The position numbers and the translations under genes are program-made. A DNA stretch of 64,000 nt, from assembly GCA_035772735.1 (NCBI GenBank), contig JASDFA010000001.1, positions 55,815,001-55,879,000 on the forward strand, written 5' to 3'. The notes beneath the pieces are model-generated. The model saw nothing but the letters and a program-made list of their open reading frames with translations. It had not been told where the DNA came from and did no database searches. Numbering within the stretch: position 1 is the first letter of the stretch; each line of letters begins with the position of its first letter. The stretch is from Datura wrightii (Eukaryota; Streptophyta; Magnoliopsida; Solanales; Solanaceae). Shown one piece after another: positions 55,192 through 64,000 of this stretch.

Positions 55192-57183
55192 ATAATTTTT
55201 TTATTTGTTATGTGATTGTTCAAGTGTGCAGGTGATAGGTCATAATTTTCAATAAAGATTGAGCTTAAATATTGAAGACAAGGAGTAGAGGCCAACAGAG
55301 TTCTTCTTGCACTCTATTACTTTATGCTTATTTGTTTTAGCACTAGGGACAGTGTAACTAATTAAGTGTGGGGTAGGAGAATTGAACTTCATATTACTAT
55401 GCATTCCTTAATTGCTAAATTTGTACATGGTAGGCCTAGTTTTTTTGGAATTTATGACTTATATTGCATGCTTATTGGTTCGTATTATTTTATTTTAGTT
55501 TTATTTTATTTTGGGTTCCTCTGGTTTTTGTTTTCGGTACTTTTTCGGTGAATAGTCCCTTAGAACTGACTAGAGAGTCTAGATTTTTTATTTTTTATTT
55601 TTTATTTTAGTCATTGAGTCATGACTTTGCCCGCTGATGGATGGATGACGACTGTCTTAAGGGTAAATTAGTCATTAGGAAGAACAAGAACTTGGATCCT
55701 ATGAATGCTAGGTGCTTCACTCTAGATATCATTGGGACTTTATTTAATTCACTCAAAAATGCATGAAAAAGGAAGAAACACCTATTCTTTTTGAAATTGA
55801 CTCTTATACTTGAAAAAAATGGGCTTAATATATGTTATGCTTGAAATATGAATATATGTGTTTATGTGATCTTGATTTTCATTGTTAAACCATTTTGTGC
55901 CAATGTGTGAGAAATTATTTTTGATATACTCCATGCTTGTAAATTGATGTCTAGAACTTGACCGGTGTGTGTGTAAAACAAAATATGAATGATGGATTTA
56001 GGAAGTGATACATGCATTTCTTTGATAGCTTTATTTTTATCCTATTTTACCTACCTTGATTGTAATTATCCTAGTTAGCCAAGTTGAGCCTTAGCCTATT
56101 CTTTTGATAGTCATATTATAAGCTTGAATCCCTTTTTGTTCTATTGACTTATATTTGATCCAAATGACTCCTAGAGCACTTTAATGAATTATTTTTGTAT
56201 GAAAGGAGCATAATTAGAGAAGTGAGGGGAAAAGATAAAAAGTGTGGTGAATTGGAAGAAAAGAAAAAGGTGAAATTTTGCTGAACAAGGAGGGTGAGTT
56301 TTAGTGGGAAAACAAAAAGAAGATAGAGGTTTGAAAAATTGAAGATTTACCGATTAATCGTACCCATTTGTTTACAATGAACCTATTTTGGCCTGGTCCT
56401 TCCTTTGATATTTTGAACCTCTACATAAGAAAAAATTCTTGAGGGTGGCTAGAGTAGGGGTGCGTTAAGGGTGGGAACAGAAGAAGAAAAAAATGTGTGT
56501 GAATGAGCCCAATGATGAAAGTAAAAATCCCCACTAGTCACCTAAGTTGAAAAATTAAAAAATACGGAGGTATAAGGAGAAAATTTTGGAAATTGAAGAA
56601 TGAGCTAAAATCCAAAGTGTTGTGAAGTATTAAAGTGCTTAGGGAGCTTAGTCACTATCTTGGTCAAATAGTTCCTACCCATCCCTTAGCCTACATTACA
56701 ACCAAAATTAATGTCCTAATTGATCCTTGATTCATAATTCTATATTAGCGGAGTATTATACTAAGGGCAAGCCTATGGGTCGTCGTATGCATGTATGTTG
56801 AGTTCTTTTGTGAGAGTGAGCAGAAATTATTTTATTTATTGCCAAGTTAATCTTATTCTATATCTTGTGTGAAGACGGGCATCTCTCCAAATTGTGAGGG
56901 GCACGATGGTAAGAATTTGGTAAATCTTGATTTCTAAATTACATATGATTCATGTTGGCCCAAAATATGTCATGATGAGTTAGTTTCAAAAGCTAAGTGA
57001 TTTCGAACTTTGACATCTTAATACTGAACCTATATGCATGCGAGTGAGTTATTTGAGCTTCATTTATTTGTCTCATGATCCTAAGTGTAATTAGACCTAT
57101 TCTTAGGATGAATATTGTGCTTAATTGTTAGAAGGGAAGTAGTAGATTGTTCGAGGATGAACAATGGTTTAAGTGTGGGGTGT
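55192..57183 (+). other. Z internal non-coding region
   Basis: No ORF of note. It contains AAGTGTGGGGT at 55364-55374 (after a ggacagtgt context) and again at the end, 57171-57181, as terminal polypurine tract. Blocks shared with A2: gatgacgactgtcttaaggg near 55644, a gaacttgaccggtgtgtgtg block near 55962, a purine-rich tract 56222-56283 and ggcaagcctatgggtc near 56766. A T-rich simple repeat lies at 55585-55611. Confidence 0.8.
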
Positions 57184-58825
57184 TGATGATGGGCGTACTC
57201 ACGCACTTCATAGACATATTTTGCTCGTACTTTATGATGTTTTTAGAACAGATTATGTGTGTTTGCATGTGTATATATTATATATTTGTGAAAGTTAGCT
57301 AATGCTTGCGATTAGATGTTTTCAGGTATAAAAATGATGGATTTGAATGTATTTGAGGCTTATGAAATGAAGATGAAAAGAAGCTAAAGTCGTGGGCAAA
57401 GGTTGAGTTAGGAAGATGTAGAAATAGTATACCTGACGGGTTGAGGGAATGACTCATTATGTCAAGTAATGAGTCATGAAGTCAGTCGTGGAGACTGAGG
57501 AGAAATTTTGAGAAAAATCCAGTGAAGGTAACGAAAGACGTCACAAATCGTCAAGTGTTGGCACGACTCATTGTGAGAGCACTAGTAGGAACCGTCAGGT
57601 GCACTGGAATTTTGGAGATTGACCATGAGGGGCCAAACAACTCGTGTCCATGCACAATGAGTCGTTAGCTGACCCGTTGCCACAACTGGCGACGTGGCAT
57701 GGAGGACGTAACAAAGGAAGGTGCAACGCGGCAAGGCTTCCAAAATAGGAAAAAAGTTGATTCCTACTTCAACTAGGAAAAGGAAAATTAAATCCCAAGC
57801 CAAATTCATCAAAAAATGAGGAAAGCATCTAACTACTATAAATACCCTTTATTTTCTTGTAATAACCATCATGTGTTAAGAATCATGCTTTAGAACCAAG
57901 TTTGAAACCAAGTTTCAAGTTCAAAATTCTTCAAGTAGGATTAGAGTTTTAAGTCTCAAGTCTTTAGATATAAGTTTGGTTTCTTACGTTTGGAATGTCG
58001 AGACGATTGTTGAATTGTTCTTCTTTATTGTTGCAATAATCAAGTGAGTTTCTTCCCATCAACGTTGTCAGTATTAATTTTTGCTTCTATTTATGAAATC
58101 TATTAATTTACTTATAAACATGATAGGCTAAAACCATCACAACTAGGGTTGTAGGAACCATGAATAATTAACACACATAGGTAAAATACTTAGTCATTCT
58201 TGAACGGAGTTTATGCATGTATTGTTTCTTCCTTCGTTTTAATTCATTTTTAACGGGTGAAAACGTTAGAACTTGCCTTATTCTTACTTACCGTAACAAA
58301 GAAGTAAAGAATGGGAAAAGGGATTAACAATGGAGATTTGAGGCTACCAACCCTCATCTAATAGCTTGAACTTTTTCGGGGATAGCTAATCCAATATTAA
58401 GGGTAAGGGTCAATTAAAGTACACCCGTAGACGGACCAAGTTGCGTGGTGAAAATCATCCAGATGGGGACCAACCATTTAGGTGAACCTAACTTACTTAT
58501 ATTGCATATTAAGCATCGGAATAGATCACTAGTATAAAATGCCTTGTGGTGATGAAGTCATGGGGAACACTTACCCTAGTTAATTGCAATAATATGGATA
58601 CAACAATCAATTTCTCAAAATAATTATTTATTACTTTTAGAAATCCCCCCTCTTAGGAAATAATTAACTAAAAAGCTTAAGCACTAGCGCTCTTCTACAT
58701 CCTTCCGTATTCTCTGTGGGGTCGACCCCAACCTCTAGTTGGGTTCTTTATTTACAACAATCGTTGTTCTTTATTTACAACAATCGCTTCATACTTTGTA
58801 AGGAGGTGTGGTTTGAGCGTTATCA
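57184..58825 (+). repeat. Z 3' LTR
   Basis: Starts tgatgatgggcgtactcacg and ends gagcgttatca. TATAAATA is at 57837-57844. A 21-base unit (gttctttatttacaacaatcg) is tandemly doubled at 58743-58786, which the 5' copy lacks. Confidence 0.92.
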
Positions 58826-60550
58826 TATGTGGAATGTACTGAGTATGCAAGGTAGGTGAAACGGACATTTTCAAAGAAAAGCAAACTCATAAATAGACAT
58901 AGAAGAAGGATGTCATGCTTGCATCTGAAATCTTCGTAATAAAACATAAGGCTCAAGACTTTCAAATCTTTCATAAATTATTCATTATCATAATCGTAAA
59001 TAACTTTATCATAATATAACTTGAGCCAATAACATAAACATAAAAATGCATAAAACATGCGGAACAATGGGAGTACTCGTCATAACCGACACCATCATGG
59101 TAGAGCTTTCGTGATGCCTCACTGTCTCACGTAAGTGGGCAGAGCCGAGCCTGGCTTGCCAGGCGAGGGTCATGCATAAGGTGTGATATCACATTTGAGG
59201 GGATCATTATCATTACATAATAACATTTACAACCAACGGTGGCACATGGTTATGAGACACCAGCGTAGTCCTTTGAACGTCGGGCTGCTCGGTGCTAGAC
59301 ACGGCTCCCAAAACATGCATATAGGCTCATACATAAATCATTAACATCATGCATAAAGTTCATTGGCTAAGATATAACATTCATCATCATTGATCCCCTT
59401 TAAAACATGCTTAGTCAAGAATCAAGGCCTTCTTTATCGGCCAACATCATAAATTGATAAATCAAGAAATTTGTTTCATAAATCATAAATCATAAATCAT
59501 TCTTCATCATGTGGGCATTTCCCAATGATTCATCATACTCAATTCCTTCAAAATATGCTCATAAACATGGGTAACTTGGATTCATGCATTTCCACAATCA
59601 ATAAATTTAAAATAATGAATATTCATCATAAATCATAATCTCCATGAACTTCCATAAATAGGCAACATAGATTTAAAAAGATTGAAACATGATTTTTTGA
59701 GGAAAGTAATACGAACCTACCCAACATGCATAACTCAATAATTAAAACTCAATTTAAACATGCCCCTAAAGAGAAATCACATTGTCAAGCTTTGGGTAGA
59801 ACCCCTATGGAATTTGAGTAGGAGAATTCATGAATTAACTCGAAATTGGACATGGGTGAGGAAGAATTCTGCCCATTTTAAAACCCCACATACCTGGGAA
59901 TAGATGGAATTAAAGTTCCTTGAACACCCATAAAGTATTTGATGAAAATTTGGGGAAGAAGGCCTTGAATCTCCCAAAAACCTCTCTAAAATTCTTGCAT
60001 GAGAATGAGCATGCAATAGGGACTTAACTCCTCTTATCAAAATCAAAAAATATCCAAAACGACGTAGTTTAGGCCTTAGGGACTTAGGAAATTACGGCAA
60101 CACCCTCATTAAAATGCAGGAAATACCTGGTACCCAGTTCTCACTTGGGACCTAATGGGTCGTTGCCACAGGGCACAACTAGTTGCCTTGATCTGTTGAG
60201 TCCACTGCCCAATCGTCCCAGGGAACCCCATAGGAGACTTCACAAATAATGAGGTCAGATAACGACTCGTGGTCACCTTCCGTGGCCTACACTGCCCACC
60301 CCAATCTTGCCAAAACTCGAGGGTTGACCACGAGTGACCTCATGAGTCGTGACGTCTGACCACGTCTCGTGGTCAGGCACATGGCCTCCTCACTCAAAAT
60401 TTGCCAAACCAAGTTGACCACGAGTCACTTCACGACTCGTGGTCACTCCTCATAAATCACCTCACGAGTCGTTCTGTGACCTAGTACGAATTTTCAGTTT
60501 TTCTCCATTTTCACTTCTGGGTCTGATCCTTGGTTCCCTGGGGTATAACA

Positions 60551-62886
60551 CTAAACCCTGGATGAGACACGGTACTTGATGCCACAAGTGACCCCAAGCC
60601 AACCCATGTTCTATCATTACACTGGTAATTGAATAAACACAAGCGGAAGCTTTAAATAAGTAAAACCATTTATGAAAAACTGATTTGACAAGGGTCAATA
60701 CATCTGATAAATAATACTGGAAATCTGTGTCTATGTCTAAAAGTCATCTTCTCAATGATGAGTTTCTAGGACAAGCCCCCAGCTTACTCTAAAATCTAAT
60801 TGAAAATAAATATCATCCTTGAAAAATAAGGACTCACCAAATGTTGTTGCTGATATCGTTTGAGAGAAACTACTAACGATGCTGGGACTGAGAACCTGCA
60901 CTTGTATCATGACACGATACAGCATAGAAGGTATACGTTAATACTTTGAATTTACTGAGTAAGTGAGAGATATAATAAGCATGAAAGAACAAGTAGATTA
61001 ACTAAAATGACATAAAATGACCAACTGGAATATTGAAAACTGATACCACTGAAGTATAATTGATATGGTCATTAATGACCCTGACTGATGGTCATAGACA
61101 TATACTAGATCTGATATACTAAATTGAGCTAAACTGAACTAAACTGAACTGAGTTGAGACTGTACTTACTAGTGGGAGAGTCTATAACTGATATATAACC
61201 ACGTGAGACAAATGTGGAGTTTAGTGTATATGTCACATCGATAGGACCCAATATACCTTGCCAGGGTATAAAGGCATGAATTGGATGATCCCAAATCTGG
61301 GACCTAATGGGCCAAGTAACCTATGGTGGCAGCATAGTTCTAGGAACCTAGGTACGCTAAAGCCTCGGTCCACTCGATGCTAAGTACTAATCCTACTGGA
61401 TAAATCCTAAATATCTTTACTAAGATGATAGCTCGAAGGCGGGGCCAAAGACTAAATCAGGGACACTTATCTGGAAGTACCCTGAGAGTCTTATCGGACC
61501 GAATACTATAACTGGTGTTCTAAGATTGGTCAGAGCTGCTTCTCTGGAAGCATCGTAACTGTCTAAAGAACAAATTGATAAGTCATAACTGATTTTGATA
61601 ACTGATATTTGGGAGGCATTACTGACACCTCAAGAAACGTCTACAACCAAACTGATCAGCTGACATTATTGAATGATGCTGATGATACTGACATCATGCC
61701 TAAAACTGAGCTAACATGCAAGAGACAGAGCATTTAACTGATAATAATATCATGGAATTCCCAATACTGATAGAGTCAAGCAACATTATGTCTATACAAT
61801 TATGCAAGACCCTAATTTTTGTATTCAATAACTAGTTACAAGAAGTAATTATCAACATGATCTCTGAATAATTAAAATATAGCTGCTAACACTATGAAAA
61901 TCATTCCACATGAATTGAATCGGATTCTGACTTAAAAATTACTAAATTTCAAAACCTTAGGCCTAGGACTAATAAGAAAATTTAAATGGGTTTTGGGGCA
62001 CATGGGAAGGACGATTCCCTTGCTAAATTCTCACATACTTGATGATGAAAACCCTGGAGAAACCCTTGAGAAGATCTGAGAAGAAGGAGTCCAACCCTTG
62101 CTCCTTCTCTGTGCTCTCTAACTAAGTTCTACGCTCTAACTTTTAGGGGAATAAGATGAATGAAGAGTGAACGTCGATTACTCCTCTAAATCTACTGATT
62201 ATAACCCAAAACAATGTAGTTTAGGGATTAAAAAGATGAGAAATCACAAAAATGCCCCCGAAAGAAAATTTGGAAAACTGCCCAACAGAGACCAATGGGT
62301 CACACAATGAGTCATTGGTTGACACCATGACTCATTAGGACTAGTCGTTAGTTCTGGGCCTAGAAACAAGGCTTACTGGATTGGGAAACAGAAGGAGACC
62401 AGGACTCATTGGATGAACCAATGGGTCGTTGGTACGCCCTGTTGTCACTGGAAGGAAAAACTTAGCCCCTCTGCTACGGACGACCCAATGACTCATTGGT
62501 AGAACCAATGGGTCGTTGTGTCTACTCGTGGTCAACACTATTTTGACCTGAAGGGTTGCTGGTTCTGGCAACGAGTGGAAACAATGACTCGTTGGTATGA
62601 ACCACGAGTCGTTAGTCCCACTCATTTGTTCAGGGGAAGATCTGGCAGGTTTCTGGACCTGGGATACAATGAACGACAGAACGACTCGTTACTCCTTCCA
62701 ATAGGTTGTCCTACGCCTCGTTGGTTTTTGAAAGGAATTTGCAGGAAAGACAACAGCTCAGACAACGGTACATTATCAGTGACAATGACTTGTTGTCTGG
62801 GTCATTCTATGACAAAAATTTTCTGGTGCTTTCTGATTTTTCATGCAAAGTCGGAGTTTGGTCTAGAAAAATTTCAGGGTCTTACA
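60551..62886 (-). repeat. M1 5' LTR (outer, lacks its last bases)
   Basis: Matches 43188-45523 but begins at ctaaaccctgg, so about 15 bases that should join the primer site are absent and X follows directly. It ends gggtcttaca, followed by agaca. ACGASTCGT palindromes are at 62604 and 62681. Open frames at 62341-62937 are chance. Confidence 0.88.
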
Positions 62887-62891
62887 AGACA

Positions 62892-63087
62892 TCATGTAGA
62901 AATCAGCTTGTCAATATTTAATTTGGTATTAGCTTGATATGTATGCAGACTTACGCTATTATGTATGTTAGATTTATGCTTATTTATGTTTATTTTTAGA
63001 TATCATGTTCCTGTCATGGGTCAACTTGGAGCCTCCCGGGGTTCTTTTTCCCGTGTCTCGATTCGAGCCTATGTTTGGGTCGTGACA
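62892..63087 (+). repeat. D1 3' LTR, right arm
   Basis: Resumes D1's LTR after M1: tcatgtagaaatcagcttgt parallels 15129-15150, and gtcaacttggagcctccc parallels 15257-15274. It ends gggtcgtgaca. Confidence 0.88.
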
Positions 63088-64000
63088 TAAGCGCACATGG
63101 TCGTCAAGTAATGTAGGATTTTTTAAGTCCAAATATCGTACACAAGGGACTTGTTAATTTAATCATTATAAGGTTGTACTTCATTTTCACTAGTCTACCA
63201 AACAGTTAAAATGATGTTTTGTTTGGAAAATTAAACTACTAAAACTTAAAATATAACTTAACTAAAACAACTGTTGGTTAGATTGTATTTCAATAATGAT
63301 GAAAGACTAGGGCAAGGGCACTTTGTTGGTTTCAAGTTGAGTTTTCTAGACGTAATTAAACTAATATTATTCTTCCTATGGTTGCTATTTGCAAGTTACT
63401 ATCCCATTTGTTGCCACTATCCCTAGCATCTAAGAACTATTTCATGAACCGTAATGCCTATATCCCTATTGTCATAGGAGAACAATGAAACGACGACAAT
63501 CCCTAATAGTATTTCAACTAAACGGGATTAAAGGGTATATCCCTATCCTCAACAAAAACTTCTATCCTATCATTAATGGGTTCAAGGGTCTTTGAATACT
63601 CGTGCTATATTTATTTTTAACCCTTTTGATTCCTTTTCTGAATTTCAATCGAAAACCAATTAATTCCTTACAAAGGTGATCAATCTTATAAATCATAAAT
63701 TAACACAAATAAACACAAACAACCGTAATTGAAGAATCAAAACCAACTTTAATTAGTCTTTCAAGTAATCAAGTATTTACCATTGCCACAAACCTAAAAT
63801 ATGAGTTTAGCCACGCATAGACAAGTGGAAAAAACAAATATTTAATCATCATCATACGAAAAAATATGAAGTAAAGAAGAGAAAACCTAGTTGTAGAACT
63901 TTATCTTCCCTCCAAATAACATACAAGATTTTATAAATGAACTACAAAATATATTAAAATGAGTAATGACTGCTCCAAGAAGTTCAAAACCTCTTAATAA
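63088..64000 (-). repeat. H0 LTR, right piece, runs off the window
   Basis: After taagc (63088-63092, a worn copy of caagt) comes gcacatggtcgtcaagtaa, resembling the gcacgtggtcgaacaagta block near the 5' edge of A1 LTRs (19254). Later parts (catgaaccgtaatgcc, tatatccctatcctcaac) look like LTR DNA of the Athila type. There is no ORF of note. Confidence 0.55.

Larger units (their letters stand above)
53368..58825 (+). mobile_element. Z, coding-less LTR element (LARD-like) in X
   Basis: Z is 5458 bp, flanked by tacgt (53363-53367) and tatgt (58826-58830). LTRs are 53368-54953 and 57184-58825. It has an Asp-tRNA-like primer site, a short leader, the two-hairpin block, about 2 kb of non-coding DNA with the Athila 3' blocks and a terminal polypurine tract, but no gag, pol or env-like ORF. 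Its LTR tip resembles H0, so it is probably a non-autonomous member of the H0 family. Confidence 0.88.
52949..60550 (-). repeat. X, second Del LTR next to M1 gag, split by Z
   Basis: X runs from tgtcatgacccaaacg (plus strand) to ggggtataaca. Without Z it is about 2.1 kb. Its end matches the other Del LTR ends (gggtcgtgaca in reverse). Its start sequence differs from M1's own LTR. No target duplication is seen around X (aagtt against ctaaa), so it is not a simple insertion. Exact ACGASTCGT palindromes are at 60262, 60432 and 60464. Confidence 0.8.
43188..62886 (-). mobile_element. M1, Del-like composite in D1's 3' LTR
   Basis: Minus-strand element with LTRs at 43188-45523 and 60551-62886 and flanks ataca (43183-43187) and agaca (62887-62891); the uninterrupted D1 5' LTR reads agaca at the site (near 15124). 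From right to left: M1 5' LTR lacking its last bases, a second unrelated LTR X directly abutting it, primer site, gag cut by solo LTR Y, pol, polypurine tract and 3' LTR. Pol is decayed by stops and frame changes. Confidence 0.85.
4281..63087 (+). mobile_element. D1, Del/Tekay-like Ty3/gypsy element, split by three insertions
   Basis: D1 pieces are: 5' LTR 4281-5845 plus 14799-15321; primer site 15326; gag-pol 15531-19212 plus 40094-40970; polypurine tract 41253-41263; 3' LTR 41267-43187 plus 62892-63087. Removing the inserts gives LTRs of about 2.1 kb each, and each broken LTR or ORF resumes exactly across its insertion. Flanks caagt/taagc differ at two positions, consistent with an old insertion. 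Gag-pol has many stops and frame changes, so D1 is dead. Confidence 0.85.

Noticed and set aside
58743..58786. Tandem 21-base unit as a satellite or CRISPR-like array
   Set aside because: Only two copies, inside one LTR copy; a simple local duplication.

Overview
The window looks like repeat-packed, probably pericentromeric plant nuclear DNA. No host gene, tRNA, rRNA or CRISPR array was recognised. Almost every base can be assigned to nested Ty3/gypsy LTR retrotransposons. Two groups occur: Del/Tekay-like elements (initiator-Met-tRNA primer site TGGTATCAGAGC, about 2.1-2.4 kb LTRs, C-terminal chromodomain-type tail) and Athila-like elements (Asp-tRNA-like primer site TGGCGCCGTTGCCGGGGA, env-like third ORF). 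The element repertoire suggests a dicot, perhaps Solanaceae; that is inference, not proof.

Layout, outermost first (element names are mine). H0 is an old minus-strand Athila-like relic occupying 1-4280 and 63088-64000. D1, a plus-strand Del element (4281-63087), splits it within an LTR. D1 is itself split three times. (a) N1, a plus Del element (5846-14793, TSD gatat/aatat), lies in D1's 5' LTR. (b) A1, a minus non-autonomous Athila-like element (19213-40088, perfect TSD aggat), lies in D1's integrase. A1 in turn holds A2, a plus Athila element with a nearly complete coding set (22056-34898, perfect TSD agcac). (c) M1, a minus Del element (43188-62886, TSD ataca/agaca), lies in D1's 3' LTR. 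M1 contains a solo LTR (Y, 49573-51953), an extra foreign 5' LTR (X, 52949-60550) and, inside X, a coding-less element (Z, 53368-58825, TSD tacgt/tatgt).

A2 is the best-preserved element. One reading frame runs from gag through protease, reverse transcriptase, RNase H and integrase (23737-28998) and carries three stop codons. Two hairpins follow, then spacer DNA, an env-like ORF with two stops, about 1.9 kb of conserved non-coding DNA and the 3' LTR. A1 has the same LTRs, primer site and flanking signals. However, the whole gag-pol is replaced by an unfamiliar 315-codon ORF (zinc-knuckle-like plus coiled coil), and its env-like ORF is open. Z has an LTR related to H0 and has lost gag-pol between the same leader and hairpin landmarks, without a replacement ORF. 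H0/Z and A2/A1 therefore look like two autonomous/non-autonomous pairs.

The most interesting signals are non-coding: a two-hairpin block with compensatory changes just after pol; an exact 11-mer (AAGTGTGGGGT) that is the terminal polypurine tract and recurs before and after the env-like ORF; strong inverted repeats in LTRs and between pol and env; and an ACGASTCGT palindrome that recurs in LTRs of both lineages.
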